IMG/VR virus record: IMGVR_UViG_3300018423_000089
Location: 1 to 20,966 of that record
DNA from: a virus
DNA length: 20,966 bases
Direction: 5' to 3' (one strand)
Position numbers and translations under genes: made by a program. The notes under the pieces were generated by a model. It did no database searches. It had not been told where the DNA came from and worked only from the letters and a program-made list of their open reading frames with translations. Below, in pieces: positions 7,255 to 12,926 of the stretch (the stretch's first letter is position 1; every line of letters begins with the position of its first letter).

Positions 7255-7283
7255 ATTCTAACAGGTTTCATTGTGAATGTCAA
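7255..7283 (-). promoter_or_regulatory. Early sigma70-like promoter, distal, leftward
   Basis: The minus strand has TTGACA at 7283-7278, a 17 bp spacer and TAGAAT at 7260-7255 (one mismatch from TATAAT). The expected start is near 7248, directly upstream of the structured element. Its upstream sequence TAACTATTGACATT is the same as that of the proximal promoter, which suggests the two arose by duplication. Confidence 0.82.
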
Positions 7284-7357
7284 TAGTTAATTTTACTATC
7301 GTCTGGTATCTATATATTGTATAAGGAGAAAAAAATCAAATTTTTTCATATTTGCTA

Positions 7358-7386
7358 TTGACATTCATTGTGAGATAGTTTATTAT
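7358..7386 (+). promoter_or_regulatory. Early sigma70-like promoter of the rightward small-gene region
   Basis: TTGACA at 7358-7363, 17 bp spacer, TATTAT at 7381-7386, with GCTA before the -35. The expected start is near 7393. The first gene begins at 7420 with an AAGGAG ribosome binding site in a ~27 nt leader. Confidence 0.85.
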
Positions 7387-7419
7387 GGTAGTATAACAAA
7401 TCGGAAAAGGAGTTAAATT

Positions 7420-7617
7420 ATGAGTTGTTTACAAAATGATATGATGCTTGAGAACATCCATCAGGACGTTCTTGATGCAGACGAGAAAGGACTTTTAGAG
7501 TCCGAAATAAGAGATATTGTTATCGAGACTGGTTTACATGCCGATGATGATAGAGATGAAATATTAATTAGGATTACCGAGGAAAGGTTTGACGCCTTGC
7601 CTGATGGTCCACAATAA
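7420..7617 (+). CDS. Hypothetical acidic 65-residue early protein
   Basis: First gene after the rightward early promoter, with AAGGAG well placed before the ATG. The product is small and strongly acidic (many Asp/Glu, few Lys), probably helical (MLENIHQDVLDADEKGLLE, IRDIVIETG). Its size, acidity and position are typical of phage early host-takeover proteins. No domain is recognised and no function can be assigned. Confidence 0.7.
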   Translation: MSCLQNDMMLENIHQDVLDADEKGLLESEIRDIVIETGLHADDDRDEILIRITEERFDALPDGPQ

Positions 7618-7626
7618 GGAGTTATT

Positions 7627-7812
7627 ATGAAAAACGAATATATTAAATTGTTAGCTGAACAGTCAATCAGAAATGGAGAACAAAGGTATACAGAGGCACA
7701 AATAAGGTCTCTGGTTGGAGCTCCAGATATTGACGAGGATAATACCTGTGGTTGCGGAGAAGACATCAATACGTGTCCTGATGCATACGAACATATGACG
7801 CATGGTGTCTGA
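7627..7812 (+). CDS. Hypothetical 61-residue protein with CGCG cysteine pair
   Basis: A small protein starting 9 nt after the previous stop, with AAGGAG before the ATG. A helical N-terminal half (YIKLLAEQSIRNGE) is followed by an acidic linker and a C-x-C-x(n)-C arrangement (NTCGCGEDINTCPD near 39-52) that could bind a metal. The operon is closed directly after it by a terminator at 7820-7860. Family not recognised. Confidence 0.68.
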   Translation: MKNEYIKLLAEQSIRNGEQRYTEAQIRSLVGAPDIDEDNTCGCGEDINTCPDAYEHMTHGV

Positions 7813-7819
7813 TATAACT

Positions 7820-7860
7820 AAAAGTTCTATGGATATTCCTAAAAATTATAGAACTTTTTT
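7820..7860 (+). terminator. Rho-independent terminator after the two-gene early unit
   Basis: AAAAGTTCTAT at 7820-7830 pairs perfectly with ATAGAACTTTT at 7848-7858. The loop is 17 nt and the arm runs into TTTTTT at 7855-7860. It lies 8 nt after the stop at 7812 and 12 bp before the next promoter, so it insulates the two units. Confidence 0.75.
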
Positions 7861-7871
7861 CAGATTAGCTA

Positions 7872-7900
7872 TTGACAAGATAGCCCAAATAGAGTATAAT
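7872..7900 (+). promoter_or_regulatory. Consensus early promoter of the second rightward unit
   Basis: TTGACA at 7872-7877, 17 bp spacer, TATAAT at 7895-7900, preceded by GCTA. The expected start is near 7907. It drives the long run of overlapping small genes and tRNAs beginning at 7934. Confidence 0.9.
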
Positions 7901-7933
7901 ATAATCTGAAATTTGAAAACAATGGGAGTTGTT

Positions 7934-8263
7934 ATGAATTATGAAATCAAACCAAGGACAACATTCGTGTCCACCTCGCTTCAAGGTTATATTGAGGCAT
8001 CTTACGCAGACCTAGTCAAGGTCTTTGGTCATCCACAATGTACTGAAACTTCCGGTGACGGTAAAGTCGACATTGAGTGGGAACTTAAAATCATAGAGGA
8101 AGACGGTCAAGTCTATCCTATTACCATTTATAATTGGAAAGATTATGACGGTGGTTATTTTGCCATGTCGTCTGAGTCTTACAATTGGCACATTGGTGGT
8201 AATGCAGGGATTGTATCTGCTTACATCAATGAATACTTTGAAAATGAAATGGAGGTTGCGTAA
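7934..8263 (+). CDS. Conserved phage protein, 109 aa, unknown function
   Basis: I start it at ATG 7934 (MNYEIKPRT), which has GGGAG 5 nt upstream. The frame is open to a TTG at 7913, but that lies only about 6 nt from the predicted mRNA start. The pattern ...LQGYIEASYADLVKVFGHP...GDGKVDIEWELKI...ITIYNWKDYDGG...WHIGG... is one I recall from small conserved proteins of many large phages, where the function is unknown. The protein is soluble and beta-rich. Its stop overlaps the next ATG (TAATG). Confidence 0.75.
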   Translation: MNYEIKPRTTFVSTSLQGYIEASYADLVKVFGHPQCTETSGDGKVDIEWELKIIEEDGQVYPITIYNWKDYDGGYFAMSSESYNWHIGGNAGIVSAYINEYFENEMEVA

Positions 8264-8502
8264 TGAGTAAGTCAATGACATTTGAACAGATTAAGAAATT
8301 CCTAGAAAAGGAAAAGGTAAAGTACGAAAAGGAAATGGCAACTGCTGAAGCACGAGAAAACGCTAAGAACGAACGTGCTGCTGCTAAGCTTGCGAAAATG
8401 AAAGACTTTGCGTTATATTCTGACGACAAGTTTGACCCAGCCATTGAGCTAGGATTGACTCCAACGTATAATGAAGGAGGGTTCGACCAAGAGTGGAACT
8501 AA
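8263..8502 (+). CDS. Hypothetical 79-residue helical, lysine-rich protein
   Basis: The N-terminal 50 residues form a continuous charged helix (FEQIKKFLEKEKVKYEKEM, then Ala/Arg-rich to LAKMKDF), likely coiled coil. A short loop-like tail ending GGFDQEWN follows. It is coupled to the previous gene by TAATG and overlaps the following GTG-initiated membrane gene by 10 nt. No family recognised. Confidence 0.68.
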   Translation: MSKSMTFEQIKKFLEKEKVKYEKEMATAEARENAKNERAAAKLAKMKDFALYSDDKFDPAIELGLTPTYNEGGFDQEWN

Positions 8503-8645
8503 TCTGGTTTTTTGCGGCTGCTCTCGTAGTAGCCATTTGTTTCTTCGCAGTCATTAAGATTTGTTTATGGCTTGCGGAAACAGTTTGGGAAAACACATTT
8601 TTGCTGTTCTCTCTATTAATATTATTTTTAATTTTTGGATTATAA
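8493..8645 (+). CDS. 50-residue two-TM protein starting at GTG
   Basis: An open frame from GTG 8493 to TAA 8643-8645 encodes a very hydrophobic peptide: about residues 4-27 (IWFFAAALVVAICFF...) and 34-50 (ENTFLLFSLLILFLIFGL) are two membrane helices around a short polar turn (AETVWEN). GGAGG lies 13 nt upstream, rather far, but the frame exactly fills the gap between 8502 and the next ATG at 8649. The hydrophobic pattern also argues that it is real. Function unknown; a two-TM peptide of this size could be holin-like or host-membrane-acting, but nothing here proves that. Confidence 0.55.
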   Translation: MELIWFFAAALVVAICFFAVIKICLWLAETVWENTFLLFSLLILFLIFGL

Positions 8646-8648
8646 AAT

Positions 8649-9074
8649 ATGCAAGTTTATTTCTCGGGTCCTCGCGACGGACAGTTAGATATGAATTTAA
8701 AGGCACAGGCTTTGATGGCAGTCAGGTTCTTTACAAAAGAACTTGGTATAAGTCGACTCCGTACCAACATTCATATTAAGTTCCATCACAAGCTCTTTGT
8801 AGACAACTCCCACAGTGAAGGACTTTGCGAGTCGGTGGATCCGAGAAATTTTATTATTGATGTCGCATTGTATGGGAATTGGATGTCGACATTAGCTCAT
8901 GAATTAGTTCATGTGAAACAGTTTGCTCGTAAGGAGCTTACAGAAAATTTACAGTATTGGAAAGGTAAGGACCACACCGAAACTGCGTATTGGGAACAGC
9001 CTTGGGAAAAAGAGGCTCGAAGGTTACAGAAGAAACTCATGATTGGATTTATGAATGAGTTTGAACAGAGTTAG
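8649..9074 (+). CDS. Zinc metallopeptidase-like protein (HExxH)
   Basis: A 141-residue protein with HELVH at 84-88 in the helix LAHELVHVKQF, the zinc-binding and catalytic motif of zincin metallopeptidases. Downstream YWEQPWEKEARRLQKKL gives Glu residues (E120, E122) that could be the third zinc ligand, as in SprT-like or gluzincin arrangements. Small single-domain proteins of this kind occur in several T4-like phages, but I know of no defined substrate. The protein has no signal peptide, so it is probably cytoplasmic. It is followed directly by a tRNA gene. Confidence 0.72.
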   Translation: MQVYFSGPRDGQLDMNLKAQALMAVRFFTKELGISRLRTNIHIKFHHKLFVDNSHSEGLCESVDPRNFIIDVALYGNWMSTLAHELVHVKQFARKELTENLQYWKGKDHTETAYWEQPWEKEARRLQKKLMIGFMNEFEQS

Positions 9075-9085
9075 TATTTGGAAAT

Positions 9086-9162
9086 GCGCTCATAGCACAA
9101 CTGGATAGTGCAACAGCCTTCTAAGCTGTAGGTTCCAGGTTCGAGTCCTGGTGGGCGCGCCA
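9086..9162 (+). tRNA. tRNA-Arg (anticodon TCT)
   Basis: A complete cloverleaf. Acceptor GCGCTCA (9086-9092) pairs with TGGGCGC (9152-9158), followed by discriminator G and an encoded CCA. The anticodon stem ACAGC/GCTGT encloses loop CTTCTAA, giving TCT, which reads AGA. The T arm is CCAGG-TTCGAGT-CCTGG. AGA is a rare codon in many hosts but frequent in AT-rich phage genes, so codon supplementation is the likely role. Confidence 0.93.
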
Positions 9163-9176
9163 AATACAAAGAGGGG

Positions 9177-9184
9177 TATAAATA
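9177..9184 (+). promoter_or_regulatory. TATAAATA late-promoter-like box after the tRNA-Arg
   Basis: An exact TATAAATA match, 14 nt after the tRNA CCA end. The expected start (~9190) falls at the ATG of the 9189 gene, so it cannot give that gene a leader. It could serve the next genes (from 9334 on) late in infection, or be a chance match in AT-rich sequence. Confidence 0.35.
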
Positions 9185-9188
9185 GGTA

Positions 9189-9374
9189 ATGTCTAAGAAG
9201 AAAGAAAGAATACCACTCAAAGGCGGTGCTGAAGAGGATGCATTGACATCTGCACGTAAGTGGTATGTATACTTGACTAAGTCAGGTGTTACCAAAAGTA
9301 TTAAGAAAGGTTATAACAAAAGGTTTAGAAAAAATGGAAAGGAACAAATCAAATCCAGTAGCGAAGAACTGTAA
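9189..9374 (+). CDS. Hypothetical basic 61-residue protein
   Basis: A lysine-rich small protein (MSKKKERIPLKGGAEED...WYVYLTKSGVTKSIKKGYNKRF) with a GAGGGG sequence 12 nt upstream of the ATG. The high positive charge could mean nucleic-acid binding. Its 3' end overlaps the next gene by 41 nt in another frame. No family recognised. Confidence 0.55.
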   Translation: MSKKKERIPLKGGAEEDALTSARKWYVYLTKSGVTKSIKKGYNKRFRKNGKEQIKSSSEEL

Positions 9375-9477
9375 TAAGTTCAATAAGCCTGCTACGCACA
9401 AAGATCGTAAGAAGGCAGCAAGCCGTGGTTATACAAAACATAAAGGAATAAACAATGAGCTTAACAGAATACTTTAA
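9334..9477 (+). CDS. Conserved basic 47-residue phage protein
   Basis: I start it at ATG 9334 (MERNKSNPVAKNCNKFNKPA); the frame continues upstream only through a GTG at 9286. The NPVAKN..KFN.PATH.DRKK...RGY.KHKG pattern resembles a very small, highly basic protein family I recall from many T4-like and other phages. Its function is unknown. It is probably nucleic-acid binding by charge, which is inference. It overlaps the neighbours on both sides (41 and 23 nt). Confidence 0.62.
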   Translation: MERNKSNPVAKNCNKFNKPATHKDRKKAASRGYTKHKGINNELNRIL

Positions 9478-9667
9478 AGAACTGCAAAGTCATGATTGGT
9501 ATTATGAATACTCAGACGACCATTCAGTTTGGACAAAAGGAAGGAATGCTCGACAAAAGATACAGGCAGCAGCTCAGGAAAACGATCTGCTTATGAAAAT
9601 GTATAATGATTACGCTGACTACGTATTTAATAAAATGCCAAAGCCTGTCATTGAAAACTACTTATGA
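9455..9667 (+). CDS. Hypothetical 70-residue protein
   Basis: AAAGGA lies 8 nt before the ATG. The protein is helical, rich in Tyr and Asp (SHDWYYEYSDDHSVWTKGRNA), with a second helix MKMYNDYADYVFNKM. Its TGA overlaps the next ATG (ATGA), indicating coupling. No recognised domain. Confidence 0.66.
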   Translation: MSLTEYFKELQSHDWYYEYSDDHSVWTKGRNARQKIQAAAQENDLLMKMYNDYADYVFNKMPKPVIENYL

Positions 9668-9834
9668 GATTGTTAGAAAAGAATTATGGAGATGTTAGAA
9701 TATTCTCCGAAAGACCATTTGGGTATAAAAGATATATCGTTGATTGGGGAGACGGACGTCAATCCATGTATAGTGGTCTTTGGTACAAAAAAGAAAAGGT
9801 CTTTGAATTAGTTGAAGCACAGTTGCCGGCTTAG
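9664..9834 (+). CDS. Hypothetical 56-residue protein whose 3' end overlaps tRNA-Thr
   Basis: The frame from ATG 9664 to TAG 9832-9834 starts inside the previous stop (ATGA). The product is MRLLEKNYGDVRIFSERPFG to ELVEAQLPA, 56 aa, with aromatic and basic residues in a probable beta hairpin (YKRYIVDWGDG, QSMYSGLWYKKE). Its last 10 nt lie inside the tRNA-Thr acceptor and D-arm: the stop codon is the TAG of GGCTTAGCTC. Transcript processing at the tRNA 5' end would therefore cut off the stop codon. Unknown function. Confidence 0.62.
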   Translation: MRLLEKNYGDVRIFSERPFGYKRYIVDWGDGRQSMYSGLWYKKEKVFELVEAQLPA

Positions 9835-9900
9835 CTCAGCAGGTAGAGCAACTGATTTGTAATCAGTAGGTCGGGAGTTCGATTCTCTCAGCCGGCACCA
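9825..9900 (+). tRNA. tRNA-Thr (anticodon TGT)
   Basis: Acceptor GCCGGCT (9825-9831) pairs with AGCCGGC (9890-9896), followed by A and an encoded CCA. The anticodon stem ACTGA/TCAGT holds loop TTTGTAA, giving TGT, which reads ACA. The T arm is GGGAG-TTCGATT-CTCTC. It overlaps the preceding small gene by 10 nt. Confidence 0.93.
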
Positions 9901-9911
9901 TTTGGAATATT

Positions 9912-10619
9912 ATGAAAGAAGTATTTGTATTTGACATAGACGGAACATTGACAGATTCACGGAAACCTATTGACTCTGAATTTGAATCCTATATGATTGA
10001 ATTTGCGAAAAACAATGACGTCTATTTCGTCACTGGATCCGACAGACAAAAGACCTTTGAACAAATAGGTCCAAATTTATACGAGTCTGTCAAGGGAGTC
10101 TGGCACTGCAATGGAAACGAGTATTGGGAGAAGAATAGGCGTGTTAGTAAAAATGACTATACTCCTGATTATGAATTTAAACATTACTTAACTCAATTTG
10201 TTCATAGAAGCAAATATCCAATTAAGGCAGGAGATCATTTAGAGATTAGAACAGGTATGATTAATTTCTCTGTTGTTGGTCGTAATGCAAATGAACAACA
10301 AAGACAACAATATTATGATTGGGATTCAAAGAATAAGGAAAGACATCAAATCGTAGAAGATATTAATCGTCTATATCCAGCAGTACACGCAAGTATCGGT
10401 GGACAGATAAGTATTGATATTATTCCTAGAGGTAATGATAAGTCACAAGTGGCTAAAATCCTAAATAAAGAATATGAGTTTATTCATTTCTTCGGAGATA
10501 GAATGGCTTATGGTGGAAATGATTATCCACTTGCATTAGTAATTGACTTAGGTAAGATGGGATGGAACTATCCTGTTGAATCTTGGCAAGACACCTGGGA
10601 GAGGTTAAAAGAATTATGA
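9912..10619 (+). CDS. Phosphomannomutase-like HAD-superfamily enzyme (eukaryotic PMM type)
   Basis: A 235-residue HAD-IIB protein. Motif I FDIDGTLTDS has the nucleophile D8 and acid/base D10. Motif II is TGSD (41-44). The cap contains EIRTGMINFS (111-120) and GRN (123-125). SIGGQISID (161-169), DK (176-177) and FFGDRMAYGGND (193-204) follow. These match eukaryotic alpha-PMM signatures (RNGMLNVSPIGR, GGQISFD, FFGDKTxPGGND) far better than bacterial ManB, and the length is close to human PMM (~250 aa). The family interconverts mannose-6-P and mannose-1-P, feeding GDP-sugar synthesis. All key motif residues appear present. It starts 11 nt after tRNA-Thr and its TGA overlaps the next ATG. The substrate is inferred from family; a related sugar-phosphate phosphatase activity is possible. 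Confidence 0.82.
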   Translation: MKEVFVFDIDGTLTDSRKPIDSEFESYMIEFAKNNDVYFVTGSDRQKTFEQIGPNLYESVKGVWHCNGNEYWEKNRRVSKNDYTPDYEFKHYLTQFVHRSKYPIKAGDHLEIRTGMINFSVVGRNANEQQRQQYYDWDSKNKERHQIVEDINRLYPAVHASIGGQISIDIIPRGNDKSQVAKILNKEYEFIHFFGDRMAYGGNDYPLALVIDLGKMGWNYPVESWQDTWERLKEL

Positions 10620-10783
10620 AAAAGAAAATAACATATGCACACGAGTTGCATGAAGAACAAACACTCGAAGTTGCTGGAACAATTGAAAAAGTAGAAGGCG
10701 GACGAACATACGTCCGTAGACTTGATGGATATATTATTGATATGCCAACAGAAAATATTATTGAAGAGGTTGACATAGGTTAA
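10616..10783 (+). CDS. Hypothetical 55-residue protein
   Basis: Starts at ATG 10616 inside the stop of the PMM-like gene; an in-frame TTG at 10583 is less likely. The protein is MKKKITYAHELHEEQTLEVA..., then TIEKVEGGRTYVRRLDGYIIDMPTENI, which looks like a small beta-barrel of SH3/KOW-like proportions. Ends TAATG with the next gene. No firm family. Confidence 0.62.
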   Translation: MKKKITYAHELHEEQTLEVAGTIEKVEGGRTYVRRLDGYIIDMPTENIIEEVDIG

Positions 10784-11067
10784 TGATTCGTTCTGAAAAA
10801 GGTGAAAGAAAAATTGATTGGTATGTAAAATGGGTAGCATCCGTTTTAGTACTATCAGCAATTATTTTTAGGTCAGCAGGAGCAGAGTTCCATTTGCTTG
10901 ATTTATATTTTAGCTTTTTTGGAATAGGCCTATGGTTATGGGTAAGTTTGCTTTGGGAAGACCGAGCACTTATTCTTTTGAATGGAGCTGCTTTTGCTAT
11001 ATTGGCTATTGGTATCGTAAGAGATCATGGTCAATGGTGGATGCAGTGGTGGTCTAATTTATTATGA
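10783..11067 (+). CDS. Small multi-pass membrane protein, 94 aa
   Basis: The ATG overlaps the previous stop (TAATG). There are about three hydrophobic helices: WYVKWVASVLVLSAIIF (13-29), LLDLYFSFFGIGLWLWVSLL (38-57) and ALILLNGAAFAILAIGIV (62-79). A basic N-terminus and a Trp-rich end (HGQWWMQWWSNLL) flank them. The stop is immediately followed by tRNA-Arg. Function unknown. An inner-membrane location is inferred from hydrophobicity. Confidence 0.7.
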   Translation: MIRSEKGERKIDWYVKWVASVLVLSAIIFRSAGAEFHLLDLYFSFFGIGLWLWVSLLWEDRALILLNGAAFAILAIGIVRDHGQWWMQWWSNLL

Positions 11068-11142
11068 GCCCTCGTAGTTTAACGGATAAAACAGTCGGCT
11101 ACGAACCGACAACTAGAGGTTCGATTCCTTTCGAGGGCGCCA
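11068..11142 (+). tRNA. tRNA-Arg (anticodon ACG)
   Basis: Acceptor GCCCTCG (11068-11074) pairs with CGAGGGC (11132-11138), discriminator G and encoded CCA. The anticodon stem GTCGG/CCGAC encloses CTACGAA, giving ACG, which reads CGT. Wider decoding (CGC, CGA) would need A34-to-inosine editing by host TadA. The gene begins 1 nt after the stop of the membrane protein. The T arm is AGAGG-TTCGATT-CCTTT, the weakest stem. Confidence 0.9.
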
Positions 11143-11152
11143 ACAGGAGTAT

Positions 11153-11446
11153 ATGATGGAAAGAACAGAAACACAAAATTTGATTAACGCTTTAAAGAAA
11201 GGCGTTGTGACGGTTGTATTTAAAAAGATTAATACTGAAGAGATTCGTATTATGCCATGTACATTGAACCCAGATGTACTTGAAGAACATTCTGTAAAAA
11301 CAATCATTAAAGATTTCAACGCAGATTCAGATCATGTTGCCGCATGGGCAATTGATAAAGAAGCGTGGAGATCCTTTAGGTTAAATACAGTTATATCATG
11401 GGAGGAAGGTTATCCTTCAGGAGCAACAAATGGCGAAGTGGCCTAA
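11153..11446 (+). CDS. SH3-barrel-like (DUF2693-type) small protein
   Basis: A 97-residue protein after AGGAG; ATG 11156 has better spacing than ATG 11153, so the product may be one residue shorter. The pattern LINALKKGVVTVVFKKINTEE-IRIMPCTLNP followed by VAAWAIDKEAWRSFRLNTVISWE resembles the small SH3-like beta-barrel proteins annotated in many marine phages. They are thought to bind nucleic acid or act as regulators, but function is not established. Overlaps the next gene by 17 nt. Confidence 0.65.
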   Translation: MMERTETQNLINALKKGVVTVVFKKINTEEIRIMPCTLNPDVLEEHSVKTIIKDFNADSDHVAAWAIDKEAWRSFRLNTVISWEEGYPSGATNGEVA

Positions 11447-11723
11447 ATCACAATCTTGGTATGGTGGTGTACGTAAAGAATTTAACTTTGAGAATGGATA
11501 TATAATTTCATTAGTTAAATTTCCAGGTTCTTATGGTTATAAGAAAGGACTTTGGGAGCTTGCGATAATGAACAAAGATGGAGACTTCGAGGATCCGCCC
11601 TACGAAGAAGTATTAAAAATATTAGATGACTATAAACAGGCTGACCCAGGAATTTATGGTTATCTCAATGATCCATGTGCGGATAGGATTATTGAAGCAG
11701 TAAGGAGAATAGATGCCAGTTAA
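11430..11723 (+). CDS. Hypothetical 97-residue protein
   Basis: A soluble protein with a beta-rich N-terminal half (GGVRKEFNFENGYIISLVKF, GLWELAIMNKDGD) and a helical C-terminal half (EEVLKILDDYKQ, ADRIIEAVRRI). The arrangement resembles small phage proteins that carry a 'WELA' beta strand next to an Asp/Glu-rich loop. Overlaps both neighbours by short stretches, typical of this unit. Unknown function. Confidence 0.66.
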   Translation: MAKWPKSQSWYGGVRKEFNFENGYIISLVKFPGSYGYKKGLWELAIMNKDGDFEDPPYEEVLKILDDYKQADPGIYGYLNDPCADRIIEAVRRIDAS

Positions 11724-11928
11724 ATTAGGACAAAGCGCAAGAAAGATTGTAAGAGGAGCCTCAAGGCCTTCATTTGAATATACTCATGATTATATCAAAG
11801 CATATTCCAATGGGGCTTTAATAGAAAAGTATAATGCTTCGAGTACAAAGAAAAGAGATAAAAGAAAAATCAAAATTGAATTGGAAAGACGTAATAAACT
11901 TGGAAAGGCAAATGTCGTTTTTGGATAA
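11713..11928 (+). CDS. Hypothetical basic 71-residue protein
   Basis: A Lys/Arg-rich small protein. An unstructured N-terminus (MPVKLGQSARKIVRGAS) precedes a short helix YTHDYIKAYSNGALIEKY. A strongly basic stretch (TKKRDKRKIKIELERRNK) then gives a nucleic-acid-binding look. I recall comparable tiny proteins in cyanophages with an E/D-Y-I-K...L-I-E-x-Y...K-x-K-I-x-x-E-L-x-R-R layout, conserved but uncharacterised. Overlaps the next gene. Confidence 0.63.
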   Translation: MPVKLGQSARKIVRGASRPSFEYTHDYIKAYSNGALIEKYNASSTKKRDKRKIKIELERRNKLGKANVVFG

Positions 11929-12094
11929 ATTAGCATACGAATCAACAAAGCTTCTAATATGGAGTGGAGTTATTCTATGGGTTGTAATTATAGGAATAGG
12001 CTTATATAGTTTATTTGAAAAAGATGAAGTAATAGGGTATACACATCATGGTGTACCTGTTTTAAAATCTGAATTGGAGAAAGAAAGTGAGTAG
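11912..12094 (+). CDS. Single-TM small protein, 60 aa
   Basis: I choose ATG 11912 (MSFLDKLAYEST), which has GGAAAGG just upstream; the frame continues to a TTG-type start at 11834 but that adds only basic residues inside the previous gene. One strong hydrophobic helix, LLIWSGVILWVVIIGIGLYSLF (about 14-35), is followed by a charged tail ending KSELEKESE. Probably inner membrane. Unknown function. Confidence 0.66.
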   Translation: MSFLDKLAYESTKLLIWSGVILWVVIIGIGLYSLFEKDEVIGYTHHGVPVLKSELEKESE

Positions 12095-12299
12095 AACTCG
12101 ACAAGCACATATTCGTAAGGAAGCCGTAACCGGTAATAATGAATCAGGCTCAAATGGCCCAGATACGATGTATATTGTGGACTTATTGGAAAATGGTCAA
12201 GTAGTAGAATCAAGGAAGCTTCCTGGTAAAAGTGAATCTTACGCAAGAGACGTTGTAGAAAATTGGGAAAATGGAATAATCCAATTGCTCGTTGATTAA
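12087..12299 (+). CDS. Hypothetical 70-residue protein (GTG start)
   Basis: Starts at GTG 12087 with GGAG 8 nt upstream, overlapping the previous gene by 8 nt. The N-terminal 30 residues are polar and probably disordered (SRTRQAHIRKEAVTG..NESGSNG). The remainder is a compact beta-alpha unit (MYIVDLLENGQVVESRKLPG, then a helix SYARDVVENWENG). It is the last gene of the early rightward run: the late box at 12298 begins inside its stop region. No family recognised. Confidence 0.63.
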   Translation: MSRTRQAHIRKEAVTGNNESGSNGPDTMYIVDLLENGQVVESRKLPGKSESYARDVVENWENGIIQLLVD

Positions 12300-12305
12300 T
12301 AAATA
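12298..12305 (+). promoter_or_regulatory. Late-type promoter AATAAATA of the structural block
   Basis: AATAAATA lies 22 nt upstream of the TTG-started structural gene, with AAAGAGG as ribosome binding site between them. It matches the NATAAATA late box and stands exactly at the boundary between small early genes and a virion-type gene, which supports it. Confidence 0.5.
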
Positions 12306-12326
12306 TATCTAAAGAGGTATATTCAA

Positions 12327-12911
12327 TTGAGTAGATTACAAAGTTCAGGTACAATTTCTATGAATGACATTCGTAACCAGTTTGGTGCGAGTGGTACTCC
12401 TGACATGGCCGAATACTATAGAGGCGGTGTTAATGCGACGAGAGTTCATAGTTACGGTTCAGGACATAATACAACAGTTCCTACGAGTGGAACAATTGAT
12501 ATGGCAGACTTCTATAATACACATAGAGGCTGGCATTTAGTATGTGGACAAGTTAACTTCGGTACCAACTTTATTCGTAACTACGGTTATTCAAACGGAA
12601 CTATTATTCCTGCGATGGGTTCAATCAACCCGACAAATTACCGAGGAGCAACAATACAAGGTATGTATCGAGTTTGGACAACATTTAAAAATCAGCAAAA
12701 CTATTCTCAAGTAATTTATATGCAAGGTATTTTACCAAGAAATTGGTTTAACCGATATACCGATGGTACATATACTTTATACACCGCGAACGCAAGTTGG
12801 AACAGAGACTTTAACCAAAATAGGACAAGTTGGATTTGGGGATCCGGCTATGTTTTTGGTACAGCACCTTATTCAAACGGAGCAGTACTTTCACCAGAAA
12901 CTCCACAATAG
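12327..12911 (+). CDS. Virion structural / tail-fibre-like protein (TTG start)
   Basis: A 194-residue protein starting at TTG 12327 (MSRLQSSGTISMNDI), with AAAGAGG 9 nt upstream. The N-terminus contains two copies of a short motif: SSGTISMNDIRNQF (6-19) and TSGTIDMADFYNTHR (about 53-67). Each is followed by a Gly/Asn/Thr/Tyr-rich beta segment. SGTIxMxDI modules of this kind are common in marine T4-like phage structural proteins near tail fibres. The composition (Asn, Thr, Gly, Tyr, Trp, few Lys) fits an extracellular adhesin or fibre tip. A late box precedes it. The exact virion position is unknown. Confidence 0.65.
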   Translation: MSRLQSSGTISMNDIRNQFGASGTPDMAEYYRGGVNATRVHSYGSGHNTTVPTSGTIDMADFYNTHRGWHLVCGQVNFGTNFIRNYGYSNGTIIPAMGSINPTNYRGATIQGMYRVWTTFKNQQNYSQVIYMQGILPRNWFNRYTDGTYTLYTANASWNRDFNQNRTSWIWGSGYVFGTAPYSNGAVLSPETPQ

Positions 12912-12926
12912 ATATAGGATTATATA

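Larger units (their letters stand above)
7123..7419. other. Divergent early control region (no protein gene)
   Basis: About 300 bp separate the leftward topoisomerase operon from the rightward small-gene region. It holds two leftward consensus promoters (7148-7176 and 7255-7283), a foldable element between them (7182-7242) and one rightward promoter (7358-7386). An AT-only near-palindrome, GAAAAAA to TTTTTTC at about 7327-7346, lies between the divergent promoters. I see no convincing protein-coding frame here. Confidence 0.75.

Noticed and set aside
9177-9184. TATAAATA as the promoter of the 9189 gene
   Set aside because: The predicted RNA start would fall at or after the ATG. Listed only as a low-confidence box that may serve later genes or be chance.
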